A DNA stretch of 64,000 nucleotides, taken from contig NZ_JACXSI010000034.1 of assembly GCF_014712675.1 (NCBI RefSeq), forward strand, positions 62,001 through 126,000, read 5' to 3'. The notes below the pieces were generated by a model, which saw only the letters and a program-made list of their open reading frames with translations, did not search any database and was not told the origin of the DNA. The position numbers and the translations under genes are program-made. Source of the stretch: Peribacillus faecalis (GTDB lineage: Bacteria > Bacillota > Bacilli > Bacillales > DSM-1321). Positions 28,975 through 38,031 of this stretch are shown here, in pieces. Each line of letters begins with the position of its first letter. Position 1 is the stretch's first letter.

Positions 28975-30124
28975 TGTCAACACCCTCTAATATGGATTGT
29001 ACGATCTCAGCAGATGTCATTTTCATAATATCATCCGGTACATTTTGTCCATTCGTAACATAAGCAGCACTTAAATTGTAATTGGCTGCCATGTTGAACA
29101 TCGATCCGAATGATGATGTTTCATCTAATTTCGTAAAAATAATATGCATAATCGGAATAAGTGAGAATTGTTTCACAATCTCTTCCATATCTCTTTGTTT
29201 ACTCGTTAAAGCCAAAACTAAATACGTTTCCAGCTCTTTTTCAAAGTCAATAATGTTTTTCAGTTCCTTAACGTATTCATCATTACGGAAATTCCGGCCT
29301 GCTGTATCGATAAATACTAAATCGTAATGAGCAAATTTTTCAGTGGCTTTCTGAAAATCCTCTAAATTATAAGCCACCTCAATCGGAACATTTAAAATAG
29401 TAGCGTACGTCTTCAATTGCTCGATGGCTGCAATACGATACGTATCGGTTGTAATAAAGGCAATCTTCTTTCCATATTTCATCGCACTTTCCGCTGCCAA
29501 CTTGGCGATAGTTGTCGTCTTGCCGACTCCGGTTGGACCTACAACATTAATATATTTTTTCCGGAAGAAAGCCGGCTCTGAAGAAGGCAGCTTCGATAGC
29601 ATAAATGTTCTTGTCAGTTCCAGACATTCAGCATAGGACAAAGATTCTTTCTCTAATTTGTCCGATAATATTAAGACAACATCATCAATCATTTCTGCTG
29701 ATATTTCCTGTTCAGTCAGAACATCCATTATTTTTTTGATATATTCATGCAAGAAACCTTGCTTGCCGGCATTTAGACTTTTGACGATTTTTCTAATTTC
29801 GGAAATTTCCTCCTGCATACTCTTTACGGACGAGGATACAGGAAGGATTTTTCCCGGTTCGAAAATCGGTTGTTTTATTTCTGAAGTACTTGCCGGCTGG
29901 GGTTTCGGCATCACTTTTTTATGTTTTATTTTCGGAAGCTCTAAATTGGGCATATCTGAATCAACTGCTACCACTACTTCTATAATCTTTTTCTTGAAAA
30001 AACCAAGAAATCCGCCTGTATATAAAACCTTTGAATTTAATATGACAGCATCTTGCCCTAATTCGGCGCGAATTTTAACAAGTGCATCAGACATCGTTGG
30101 AGCATTAAACTTCTTCACTTTCAT
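28958..30124 (-). CDS. flhF: SRP-type flagellar GTPase FlhF
   Basis: FlhF is the third SRP-family GTPase and positions flagella at the membrane. The 388-residue protein has a basic N-terminal B domain (MKVKKFNAPTMSDAL), a helical N domain (about 95-175), and the G domain with [44 protein letters not shown] and FTKLDETSSFG. It overlaps the flhA stop by one base and flhG by 17 nt, so the three are translationally linked. Confidence 0.96.
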   Translation of the reverse strand: MKVKKFNAPTMSDALVKIRAELGQDAVILNSKVLYTGGFLGFFKKKIIEVVVAVDSDMPNLELPKIKHKKVMPKPQPASTSEIKQPIFEPGKILPVSSSVKSMQEEISEIRKIVKSLNAGKQGFLHEYIKKIMDVLTEQEISAEMIDDVVLILSDKLEKESLSYAECLELTRTFMLSKLPSSEPAFFRKKYINVVGPTGVGKTTTIAKLAAESAMKYGKKIAFITTDTYRIAAIEQLKTYATILNVPIEVAYNLEDFQKATEKFAHYDLVFIDTAGRNFRNDEYVKELKNIIDFEKELETYLVLALTSKQRDMEEIVKQFSLIPIMHIIFTKLDETSSFGSMFNMAANYNLSAAYVTNGQNVPDDIMKMTSAEIVQSILEGVDNGRSS

Positions 30125-32160
30125 CAGCCAACATTCACCACCCCAACACTTTGAATTTCAACATCCGCTTCCAATTCATTGTAAGAAAGAATTGGCACAT
30201 TCGGGAAATATCGCTCCGTCATTTGACGGACATACATACGGACAGCCGGCGAGCAAAGAACGATTGGCACTTGATCCATCATTGACAGCTCTTCAAGTTT
30301 ACCCGCAAGCGTTGACAAAATCTCTTGCGTATCATTCGGATCCATCGATAAAAAGTTACCATGTTCGGTTTGCTGTACACTATCAGCAATCATCTTTTCC
30401 ACTTTTCCTGAAACGGTAATGACTTTTAAAGAAGCGGCTCCATTTAAATATTGCTGAGTGATTTGTCTCGCTAAATTTTGTCTGACATACTCCGTTAATA
30501 AATCGGTATCAGATGACAGCTTGCCATAATCGGCTAATGTCTCGAAAATAATCGGCAAATTACGAATCGAAATTTTCTCTTTCAACAGCTTTGCCAACAC
30601 TTTTTGGATTTCACCAATTGATAATGGATTCGGTGTAACTTCCTCTACTAAGATTGGCGATGTTTCTCCTAAGTGATCAATCAGCTGCTTCGTCTCTTGA
30701 CGTCCGATAAGCAAATGCGCATTATTTTTAATGATTTCCGTTATATGAGTAGAAACAACACTAGGCGGGTCGACAACCGTATAACCGAGCATTTCCGCCT
30801 GGTCTTTCATTTCCTCGCTGATCCATTTAGCAGGAAGTCCGAATGACGGCTCTATAGTATCGATTCCCTCGATACTATCATCATCCGTACCCGGGCTCAT
30901 TGCCAAATAATGATCAAGAAGCAATTCTCCCCTTGCCATTTCACTGCCCTTTATTTTCAGACGATATTCATTCGGATTAAGTTGGATATTATCGCGAATG
31001 CGGACAACCGGAATAACCAATCCTAACTCGATGGCCAACTGCCTGCGAATCATTACAACCCGATCAAGCAAGTCGCCGCCCTGATTCGTATCGGCAAGCG
31101 GAATCAACCCGTAGCCAAATTCAAACTCAATTGGATCGACATTTAAAAGATTAACCACACTCTCGGGACTTTTCAGTTCATCTGTATGTAATTCTTCTTC
31201 GATTTCCTGCAATTCTTTTTCTTCTTCCGGCTTTGGACGGCTAATTATATATCCGCCGATAATTAAAGCACCGGCAAGCGGAATTGTATACAAATCATTG
31301 ATTGGTGTAACAAATCCAAGCAGTAAAATCGTTCCCCCTGTTATGTACATCATTTTCGGATATGCGAATAATTGACTTGTAATATCTGATCCAAGATTGC
31401 CTTTAGAAGCGGCTCTCGTTACAACAATACCTGTCGCAGTCGATACAAGCAGCGCCGGCACCTGAGTTACAATACCGTCACCAACTGTCAATAAAGCAAA
31501 ATGCCCTGCTGCTTCACCGAAGCTATAATCCAATTGCACAACTCCGATAATCATACCGAATATTAAGTTAATAAAGACAATAATGATACCGGCAATCGCA
31601 TCCCCTTTTACAAACTTGCTGGCACCATCCATCGAACCATAAAAATCTGCTTCTGAGCTGATTTTTTCACGGCGTTCTCTAGCTTCTTTTTCTGAAATTA
31701 ATCCGGCATTCAAGTCAGCATCAATACTCATTTGCTTCCCCGGCATTGCATCCAGCGTAAAACGCGCAGCAACTTCTGATACACGTTCAGAACCCTTTGT
31801 AATAACGATAAACTGAATAATAATCAAAATTAAAAATACTACCATACCGACTAACACATTACCGCCTACGACAAATGTACCAAATGTCTTTACAACATCC
31901 CCTGCATCTCCTGTCGTCAAAATTGCACGTGTTGTAGACACATTCAGCGCTAAGCGAAATAATGTCAAAAGCAATAATAAAGAAGGAAAAATAGCAAATT
32001 CTAACGGCTCTTTCATGTTCATTGCTGTGAGCAGAACTATTAGAGCAAGAGAAATATTGCATAATATTAAAATACTTAAAAGCCAAGTAGGTATAGGGAT
32101 AATAAGTGTAGCGATAATCCCAACAACACTTAAAATAACCGTCAAATCTCTTGCTGACAT
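30124..32160 (-). CDS. flhA: Flagellar export gate protein FlhA
   Basis: FlhA forms the nonameric export gate and uses its cytoplasmic ring to select substrates. The 678-residue protein has about eight membrane helices in the first 310 residues, the FHIPEP-family signature in RFTLDAMPGKQMSIDADLNAG (about 143), and a large cytoplasmic domain. AGGAG lies 9 nt before the ATG. Unlike in B. subtilis, it is separated from flhB by 679 bp of repeat DNA, so either read-through or a local promoter is needed. Confidence 0.97.
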   Translation of the reverse strand: MSARDLTVILSVVGIIATLIIPIPTWLLSILILCNISLALIVLLTAMNMKEPLEFAIFPSLLLLLTLFRLALNVSTTRAILTTGDAGDVVKTFGTFVVGGNVLVGMVVFLILIIIQFIVITKGSERVSEVAARFTLDAMPGKQMSIDADLNAGLISEKEARERREKISSEADFYGSMDGASKFVKGDAIAGIIIVFINLIFGMIIGVVQLDYSFGEAAGHFALLTVGDGIVTQVPALLVSTATGIVVTRAASKGNLGSDITSQLFAYPKMMYITGGTILLLGFVTPINDLYTIPLAGALIIGGYIISRPKPEEEKELQEIEEELHTDELKSPESVVNLLNVDPIEFEFGYGLIPLADTNQGGDLLDRVVMIRRQLAIELGLVIPVVRIRDNIQLNPNEYRLKIKGSEMARGELLLDHYLAMSPGTDDDSIEGIDTIEPSFGLPAKWISEEMKDQAEMLGYTVVDPPSVVSTHITEIIKNNAHLLIGRQETKQLIDHLGETSPILVEEVTPNPLSIGEIQKVLAKLLKEKISIRNLPIIFETLADYGKLSSDTDLLTEYVRQNLARQITQQYLNGAASLKVITVSGKVEKMIADSVQQTEHGNFLSMDPNDTQEILSTLAGKLEELSMMDQVPIVLCSPAVRMYVRQMTERYFPNVPILSYNELEADVEIQSVGVVNVG

Positions 32161-32185
32161 AACTTTCTCTCCTATTTAGGATACC

Positions 32186-32536
32186 GTTACCGGTCCTTTT
32201 TCATTTTTGAATCAACCTCATGAAAATACTTCAATGATAAAGGAGCCATGCGGGAACCGAAAAGCGGAAGCGGCCGGTTCAGCCCCGACCTGCATAAGAC
32301 GAATCACGTAGGAAATTGTAAAATTTCTGAAGTGATTTGGCTTATGACCTCGAGGGGCTGGCCGCTGCAGCTAGACAAATTCTAAGCAGGAACAGCGACT
32401 AAGAGCGCTACGTCCGCATATCTTCGTCGCTGTGACTCTCATCCTGAGAGCCCCACACGAGAAACCCGCCTTTGGTTTCTTGGGGGAGGCAGCTTAGGAC
32501 CGAGCATGGCAGGTATAAGGTTGGACTGCCATCTTA
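32186..32536 (+). repeat. Structured intergenic repeat, copy 3, inside the flagellar operon
   Basis: It lies in the 679-bp flhB-flhA gap (32161-32839) and is antisense to the operon. It starts with GTTACCGGTCCTTTT and has the perfect bulged stem AGCGGCC(GGTTC)AGCCCC with GGGGCTGGCCGCT (32269-32286/32354-32366) enclosing the CATAAG...CTTATG hairpin (32293-32346). The CAGCGAC/GTCGCTG module, a weakened CTCTCA/TGAGAG hairpin and GAAACC/GGTTTC follow. The second hairpin module seen in copy 2 is missing, and the end reads GGTTGGACTGCCATC. A second ACCGGTCCTT motif at 32573-32583 looks like the start of another, truncated unit. Confidence 0.85.
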
Positions 32537-32635
32537 GTTCAAAAATATAAACTTTATAATTATTAAAACCGTCACCGGTCCTTCTTTGTTTTATGCACAA
32601 TCCTTTAAATCTTTTCTTAATTTTAATGATATGAA

Positions 32636-32775
32636 ACAGCTGCGTTGATTTCCGCTGCGGGTGGACGCTTTCCGTGGGGCATGCGCCAATCCTCCTCGTC
32701 GCTAAACGCTCCTGCGGTGTATCGGCCTGCACGCTTCTCCCACAGGAGTCGCCACCCACAGCGAAGATTAACAAG
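32636..32775. repeat. Second palindromic intergenic repeat (Bacillaceae-type GC-rich element)
   Basis: This is a GC-rich block in AT-rich surroundings. GCTGCGGGTGG near 32654 pairs with CCACCCACAGC (32752-32762), and inside are CTTTCCGTGGGG, CCTCCTCGTCGCT, CGCTCCTGCGG and CTCCCACAGGAGTCG. The pattern resembles the common 'CTTTCCG..GGGC..CCTCCTCG' palindromic repeats scattered between genes in Bacillaceae; that family link is from memory. It is unrelated to the neighbouring copy 3. Nothing further is seen between it and flhB. Confidence 0.7.
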
Positions 32776-32839
32776 TAATCTAATGAAAATCAACAAAAGA
32801 TGTTAACCATTTTGCAACTATATTTTTATGTAATCGAAA

Positions 32840-33922
32840 CTAGATCTTCCCTTTTGATTTATATACAAAAGCAAGTATTTCGGCAATTGCTTTAAAGAAA
32901 TCTTCTGGAATGCCTTGTCCTAATTCTGTTTGGTCATATAACGCTCTCGCTAAAGGACGGTTTTCAACCATCACAATATCATTTTCCTTTGCGACGAATT
33001 TAATCTTTTGCGCGATAAAGTCAACACCTTTAGCTACAACGAAAGGAGCATCCATTTTAGATTCATCATATTTGATGGCAATTGCATAATGTGTAGGATT
33101 GGTAATGACAACATCCGCATTCGGAACTTCCGCCATCATCCGTTGCATAGCCATCTCCCTTTGCCGCTGCTTAATTTTCGACTTAATTAAAGGGTCGCCC
33201 TCTATATTTTTATATTCATCTTTAATGTCCTGTTTCGACATTCGTAAGTTTTTCTCATGATCATATTTTTGATATAAATAATCTAAAATTCCAAGCAACA
33301 ATAATAATAGTGAAGCTAATAGACCTACTTTTACTACTAAATCAGCCAATGTCCCCAATGCTGCGCCTATGCTTTTTTGTGATAAAATCAATATTTCGGT
33401 AATTCTCGAACGAATGACGAGAAAAACTAGTACTCCGACTAAAGAAATTTTTAAAATAGATTTCAAAAACTCAACAATCGCTCTCCAAGAGAAAATTCTT
33501 TTAAAACCTTGCACAGGATTAATTTTACTTAATTTAAATTGAAGCGTTTCTGTCGTATATAGAAAACCGACCTGTATATAATTAGCAACTACGCCTCCAA
33601 TCATGGCAGCCGCCATAACCGGAATGAGTAATTTTGCACATAGTTCCAGCATTTGAATAAAAATCACTTGAATGCTTGCCTCTGTCAGCGGCATTCCGAT
33701 ATATTGCACAAATGCTATTTCATAGACTTGCAATATAATTCCTTTCATATAGTCGCCCATTAAAAACAAAAGAAAGAAAACAGCCAACAAAACGAAAGCC
33801 GTATTAATATCCTGACTTTTCGCCACCTGCCCCTTTTTACGGGCATCTTGCTTTTTTTTCGGAGTGGCCTTCTCCGTTTTTTCACCGGAGAAGTATTGCA
33901 GATCAAGCGACAACCATTCCAT
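32840..33922 (-). CDS. flhB: Flagellar export switch protein FlhB
   Basis: FlhB switches export specificity from rod/hook to filament substrates after autocleavage. The 360-residue protein has an N-terminal EKTEKATPKKKQDARKKGQV segment, four membrane helices (about 30-215) and a cytoplasmic domain containing the autocleavage motif NPTH in VVITNPTHYAIAIKYD (about 270). Its ATG directly abuts the fliR stop, with the Shine-Dalgarno GGGAGG inside fliR. The window also holds a detached paralogue of its C-terminal domain (ylqH). Confidence 0.97.
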   Translation of the reverse strand: MEWLSLDLQYFSGEKTEKATPKKKQDARKKGQVAKSQDINTAFVLLAVFFLLFLMGDYMKGIILQVYEIAFVQYIGMPLTEASIQVIFIQMLELCAKLLIPVMAAAMIGGVVANYIQVGFLYTTETLQFKLSKINPVQGFKRIFSWRAIVEFLKSILKISLVGVLVFLVIRSRITEILILSQKSIGAALGTLADLVVKVGLLASLLLLLLGILDYLYQKYDHEKNLRMSKQDIKDEYKNIEGDPLIKSKIKQRQREMAMQRMMAEVPNADVVITNPTHYAIAIKYDESKMDAPFVVAKGVDFIAQKIKFVAKENDIVMVENRPLARALYDQTELGQGIPEDFFKAIAEILAFVYKSKGKI

Positions 33923-34699
33923 TTACGCGCCTCCCATCCAGTCCATTAAGCCTCTCATTGTCAAAAGCGTATATTCAAATAATTGTCCGACCACCGTCAT
34001 CGTAACACCCATTACTATTAATAAAACAACGAAGCTTACAAACAATTTGATGGGCAAGCCGACAACAAAGACATTGAGCTGCGGCATCGTTCTCGCAAGA
34101 ATACCTAGAGCTACATCGACAATAAATAAGCTTCCGACAACCGGAATTGCCATTTGAAAGGCGATGATAAACATTTGATTAAAACTCATGATGACGAATT
34201 CTAATAAACCTTCACGACTGAAATCAATAAAATATTGATCAATCGGTACAAACTGATAGCTGTAGAAAATCCCGTCCATTAACAAATGATGACCGTTTGT
34301 CGCCAACAAAAACAGTAACGCAAACATATATAAATATTGACCGACCAATGGACTTTGGACGCCTGTCTGCGGATCAATAACATTGGCAATTGCCAGCCCC
34401 ATCTGAAAATCGATGAAACCTCCGGCAATTTGAATCGCTGATAGCATCAAATAAGCGATAAAACCAATCAATAGTCCGACAAGCGCTTCCTTTATAATTA
34501 ATAAATAATAGCTTGCATCAATCTCAAAAACGGGAATTTCCATCGTGTAATACATAATCCAAGAAAGGAAAACCCCGATTCCTATTCGGTGCATGGCAGG
34601 AAGACTTCTATGTGAGTAAATCGGCATCGTAATAAAAAAAGATGTCACTCTCACTAAAATTAATAGAAAACCGGAAAAAGAAGGTACTAAAACTTCCAT
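33923..34699 (-). CDS. fliR: Flagellar export gate protein FliR
   Basis: FliR is a core subunit of the FliPQR export gate. The 258-residue, highly hydrophobic protein has about six membrane segments, with the family patterns FLLILVRVTSFF near the N-terminus, GLAIANVIDPQ near residue 105 and LARTMPQLNVFVVGLPIK near residue 205. It lies 4 bp after fliQ and abuts flhB. Confidence 0.95.
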   Translation of the reverse strand: MEVLVPSFSGFLLILVRVTSFFITMPIYSHRSLPAMHRIGIGVFLSWIMYYTMEIPVFEIDASYYLLIIKEALVGLLIGFIAYLMLSAIQIAGGFIDFQMGLAIANVIDPQTGVQSPLVGQYLYMFALLFLLATNGHHLLMDGIFYSYQFVPIDQYFIDFSREGLLEFVIMSFNQMFIIAFQMAIPVVGSLFIVDVALGILARTMPQLNVFVVGLPIKLFVSFVVLLIVMGVTMTVVGQLFEYTLLTMRGLMDWMGGA

Positions 34700-34703
34700 G
34701 CCG

Positions 34704-34973
34704 TTATCCTATAAACCTAGAAAGGTTACCTAAAATTTCGGCCGTATAAGAGACCATATGCGAGATCATCCAAGGAGCGAAAAAGACAAGACCGACTAAT
34801 ACCGCGACAATTTTCGGAACGAAAGCCAGCGTCTGCTCCTGAATTTGTGTTGTCGCCTGAAAGATACTGACAATCAAACCGACAACTAAGGCCAAAATCA
34901 AAAGCGGCCCGCTCATAATCAATATTGTATAAATCCCTCGCTCTGCTATGCTTACAACTAACTCTTGATTCAT
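34704..34973 (-). CDS. fliQ: Flagellar export gate protein FliQ
   Basis: This 89-residue protein has two transmembrane helices (about 16-38 and 51-72) separated by the conserved FQATTQIQEQTLAFVPKI loop, the standard FliQ pattern. It lies between fliP and fliR, 4-13 bp from each, as in nearly all flagellar operons. Confidence 0.95.
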   Translation of the reverse strand: MNQELVVSIAERGIYTILIMSGPLLILALVVGLIVSIFQATTQIQEQTLAFVPKIVAVLVGLVFFAPWMISHMVSYTAEILGNLSRFIG

Positions 34974-34986
34974 ATCATTTCACCAA

Positions 34987-35652
34987 CTAAAAGGATTGTA
35001 ATAACGATTTAACAACCAAATACCAACCGTCTACTAACACAAATAATAAGATTTTAAAAGGCAAGGAAATCATGACGGGCGGCAACATCATCATACCCAT
35101 AGACATTAAGACACTGGCGACAATCATATCGACAACCAAAAAAGGAATAAAAATCATAAAGCCGATTTGAAAGGCTGTTTTCAATTCACTGATTGCAAAT
35201 GCCGGAACAAGCGCAGTCAAGGGAATATCTTCAACCGATTCCGGTCGGTCCATATCGCCATAAGAAAGAAACAGCTCCAAATCCTTTTGTCTCGTATGGG
35301 CACTCATAAATTCCTTAAAGGGCATTGCCGCTTCTTCATACGCTTCCTCAAGATTGATTTCTTCATTAAAAAGCGGTGTCAACGCCTTGTCGTTCACCTC
35401 TTGGAAAACTGGAGCCATAATAAAAAATGTAATAAACAAAGCAATGCCTATTAGCACTTGTGTTGGCGGCATTTGGTTAGTCGCCAAAGCTGTTCTGACA
35501 AACCCAAGCACGATTATGACCCTCGTGAAGCAAGTCAGCATAATCAATATGCTTGGAGCTAAAGACAAGACAGTCAGTAAAAGCAGCATTTTTACGGAAG
35601 TGGATACATTCGAAGGATCACTTGTATTAAAAAATTCCATAAACTCATTCAT
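34987..35652 (-). CDS. fliP: Flagellar export gate protein FliP
   Basis: FliP forms the pentameric core of the export gate. The 221-residue protein has four membrane segments and the family signature FTRVIIVLGFVRTALATNQMPP split around residue 42, with FAISELKTAFQIGF and FLVVDMIVASVLMSMGMMML near the C-terminus. No cleaved signal peptide is evident, as in shorter Bacillus FliP. It overlaps fliO by 8 nt. Confidence 0.96.
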   Translation of the reverse strand: MNEFMEFFNTSDPSNVSTSVKMLLLLTVLSLAPSILIMLTCFTRVIIVLGFVRTALATNQMPPTQVLIGIALFITFFIMAPVFQEVNDKALTPLFNEEINLEEAYEEAAMPFKEFMSAHTRQKDLELFLSYGDMDRPESVEDIPLTALVPAFAISELKTAFQIGFMIFIPFLVVDMIVASVLMSMGMMMLPPVMISLPFKILLFVLVDGWYLVVKSLLQSF

Positions 35653-36298
35653 CTTTTTGATCCTCCGTCTCCTGCAATTCTCTCTTTAATTTCTTCCTTG
35701 TTGCCGCCATCTCATTTAACTGTTTTTGAAATTGCTCAACAAATGAATGGCTGCTGTCATCTTTTACACGTTTGTTTTTGATTTTTGATAAAAGATCTGC
35801 CGGTTTCAACATGCTGTCGATCGCCTCATTATGGTCTTGCAGCAATTTCTCAATCTCTTCCGGGTCGGTTATTTCACTTAACAATTGAACATTCTCGCCG
35901 ACACCGACTATGTACAGCTTATTTCCTATCTTCACAATTTGAATCGACTTATTGTTTCCGACACTCGTTCCTCCCAAATTAGAAACAATATGTCCTTTTT
36001 GATAAGCTTGATTTTTTTTATTCAAAAACTTGAGCAAGAAATATAATAGAGCGCCAACAAATAAAAAGGCTGCAATCATTCGAAACATATCAAAAAAAGA
36101 AAAATCCGCAGCAGAAGCTGAACTCTGTACTTGATTCTCCTGTACAATCGGCTCTTCTGCTTCCGATTCTCCCTTCTCTTTTTGAAAATAATCATTAACC
36201 ATCTTATCTGACTGTTCCGCGCTGACTATCGTGTATGCCGGAAATAACAATAAAGCAATTAAACTAATAATTCGGCTTATCTTTTTCAGGTAAATCAA
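35645..36298 (-). CDS. fliO: Flagellar biosynthesis protein FliO/FliZ
   Basis: FliO scaffolds assembly of the FliP ring. The 217-residue protein has an N-terminal signal-like helix (about 8-26), a linker, one membrane helix (about 73-92, FRMIAAFLFVGALLYFLLKF), a small beta domain (QIVKIGNKLYIVGVGENVQLL) and a charged C-terminal helix. It corresponds to B. subtilis FliZ. The start appears to be TTG (36296-36298) with GAGGTG 12 nt upstream, a weak arrangement. It overlaps fliP by 8 nt. Confidence 0.88.
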   Translation of the reverse strand: MIYLKKISRIISLIALLLFPAYTIVSAEQSDKMVNDYFQKEKGESEAEEPIVQENQVQSSASAADFSFFDMFRMIAAFLFVGALLYFLLKFLNKKNQAYQKGHIVSNLGGTSVGNNKSIQIVKIGNKLYIVGVGENVQLLSEITDPEEIEKLLQDHNEAIDSMLKPADLLSKIKNKRVKDDSSHSFVEQFQKQLNEMAATRKKLKRELQETEDQKDE

Positions 36299-36357
36299 AA
36301 TATGTTACACCTCTAACTACCAGTTAAAATTATGATTCTGAGTTTAGAACAGCTTCC

Positions 36358-36384
36358 GCCCCCGGTATTATAATCTCCGGAGGC
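36358..36384 (-). other. GC-rich hairpin between cheY and fliO
   Basis: GCCCCCGG (36358-36365) can pair with CCGGAGGC (36377-36384) with one mismatch around an AT loop. There is no T-run on the minus strand. It lies in an unusually wide 123-bp gap of the operon and may be a processing or stability element. Confidence 0.35.
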
Positions 36385-36421
36385 AAAACTGTTGTTATTT
36401 CTAGTGGTACTTTGGATTATA

Positions 36422-36784
36422 TTAATTTAATACTTTATTGATTGCCTCGGTAACACGATCCGCCTGGAACGGTTTTACGATAAAGTCACGCGCTCCTGCT
36501 TGAATCGCATCGATAACCATAGCCTGCTGCCCCATTGCAGAACACATAATCACTTTCGCAGACGGGTTTGCTGCTTTAATTTCTTTTAAAGCTGTAATCC
36601 CGTCCATTTCCGGCATTGTAATATCCATCGTAACCAAATCTGGTTTTAATTCTTGATATAAAGATACTGCCTGAGCGCCGTCAGCTGCTTCACCAACAAC
36701 CTCAAAACCATTCTTTGTTAAAATGTCCTTAATCATCATGCGCATAAATGCTGCATCGTCTACAATCAAAATTCTATGAGCCAT
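36422..36784 (-). CDS. cheY: Chemotaxis response regulator CheY
   Basis: CheY-P binds FliM/FliY at the switch to alter motor rotation. The single receiver domain has 120 residues with acidic residues D9/D10, the phospho-acceptor D54 in LVTMDITMPEMDG, the conserved S/T in VIMCSAMGQQ, and K at 104 in DFIVKPF. GGAGG lies about 9 nt before the ATG. It follows fliY by 20 bp, as in B. subtilis. Confidence 0.97.
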   Translation of the reverse strand: MAHRILIVDDAAFMRMMIKDILTKNGFEVVGEAADGAQAVSLYQELKPDLVTMDITMPEMDGITALKEIKAANPSAKVIMCSAMGQQAMVIDAIQAGARDFIVKPFQADRVTEAINKVLN

Positions 36785-36804
36785 TTTAAGTTTACCTCCA
36801 TTAA

Positions 36805-38031
36805 TTAACGTAATTTATTCAATCGTTCCGCCTGACTTAAAATGTCAGTTACTCTTACTCCAAAGTTTTCATCAATTACAACTACTTCGCCCTTAGCAAC
36901 CAGACGGCTGTTCACCAGAATATCAACCGGTTCACCTGCCAGCTTATCGAGCTCGATAATTGAACCTGCCGATAAATCCAAAATATCTTTCACCGAGCGA
37001 TTTGTTCTACCCAGCTCAACTGTTACCTGCAACGGAATATCAAGCAGCATATTTAAATTTTTTGCTTCATTCGGTTGCAGATGAGGCGTTTCAAAACTTG
37101 AAAACTGTGCAGGCTGTACGCTTACAGGCTGCGATGGCTGACCATAGGCAGAACCTAAATGTTGCGGTCCGCTTGGAGGCGGGTTGTAGGCTGTGTTCAT
37201 TGGTACAGGTTCTGTATACATTGACTGTTGCTGTACTTGCGGCTGTGTATAAACACTTTCCATAGCAGAAGATGGCTGATAAACGGGTTCCTTTACCGGT
37301 TCAGCCGCTTTCGCTTGCGGTGCCTGCTCTTCAACTGGATCTAATAATTCATTCACTAATTCTTTAGCAAAGTGTACCGGCAACAGCTGCATAATGTTTG
37401 AATCAATCAATTCGCCTATTTTTAAGCGGAATGAAATTTTAATTAACGGATCATCCTGCGGAATCGATTCTTCTCCTTCGCCTGTTTCAATATTTAATAA
37501 CTCGATACTTGGCGGAGAAATATCTACTTTCTTATTAAAAATGGTCGACATTGATGTTGCTGCTGAACCCATCATTTGATTCATCGCTTCCTGCACGGCA
37601 CTTAACTGTATTTCCCCTAAAACACCAGTTGTGTTTAATCCATCGCCGCCTAGCATTAAATCTGCGATTATAGCAGCATCGCTTTGTTTAATGACAAGCA
37701 GATTCGCTCCTGAAAAACCAACTGTATATTTAACCTCGATAGCAACATACGGATGCGGAAACTCTTCCTGTAATCTCTTTCTCTCAATCAACGATACAGT
37801 TGGCGTAGTAATCTCTACTTTTTGGTTTAAGAGAGTCGATAAGGCTGTAGCTGAACTACCGAAAGAAATGTTTCCGATTTCTCCTAGCGCATCCCTTTCC
37901 ATGCTGTTCACATAATTATCAAGAATTGGTTCTTTCGCTACAACTTCAGTGTAGGTATCATCATCTTCATCATCTGTTCCTTTTAATAGTGCATCAATTT
38001 CATCTTGAGATAACATATCTTCACTCAACAT
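36805..38031 (-). CDS. fliY: Flagellar switch protein and CheY-P phosphatase FliY
   Basis: FliY replaces FliN in the switch complex and also dephosphorylates CheY-P. The 408-residue protein has an N-terminal CheY-P-binding motif (MLSQDEIDALLKGT), a CheC-like domain with two phosphatase helices (MERDALGEIGNISFGSSATAL in part, and QEAMNQMMGSAATSMS), a Pro/Gln/Tyr-rich linker (about 240-325), and a C-terminal FliN/SpoA domain (LLDIPLQVTVELGRT to the end). It overlaps the fliM end by 11 nt. Confidence 0.96.
   Translation of the reverse strand: MLSEDMLSQDEIDALLKGTDDEDDDTYTEVVAKEPILDNYVNSMERDALGEIGNISFGSSATALSTLLNQKVEITTPTVSLIERKRLQEEFPHPYVAIEVKYTVGFSGANLLVIKQSDAAIIADLMLGGDGLNTTGVLGEIQLSAVQEAMNQMMGSAATSMSTIFNKKVDISPPSIELLNIETGEGEESIPQDDPLIKISFRLKIGELIDSNIMQLLPVHFAKELVNELLDPVEEQAPQAKAAEPVKEPVYQPSSAMESVYTQPQVQQQSMYTEPVPMNTAYNPPPSGPQHLGSAYGQPSQPVSVQPAQFSSFETPHLQPNEAKNLNMLLDIPLQVTVELGRTNRSVKDILDLSAGSIIELDKLAGEPVDILVNSRLVAKGEVVVIDENFGVRVTDILSQAERLNKLR

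Noticed and set aside
29658-30419. A 253-codon open frame on the plus strand opposite flhF/flhA
   Set aside because: It is the antisense of two clearly conserved genes, with no recognisable protein features; shadow of their codon use.
32269-32290. tRNA T-arm-like GGTTC bulge in the repeat
   Set aside because: Only a few bases agree and no acceptor, D or anticodon arms can be built; the bases are a bulge in the long stem.
32439-32774. A 111-codon open frame on the minus strand across repeat copy 3 and the palindromic repeat
   Set aside because: It spans two unrelated non-coding repeats, has no family resemblance and no Shine-Dalgarno; the palindrome accounts for its composition.
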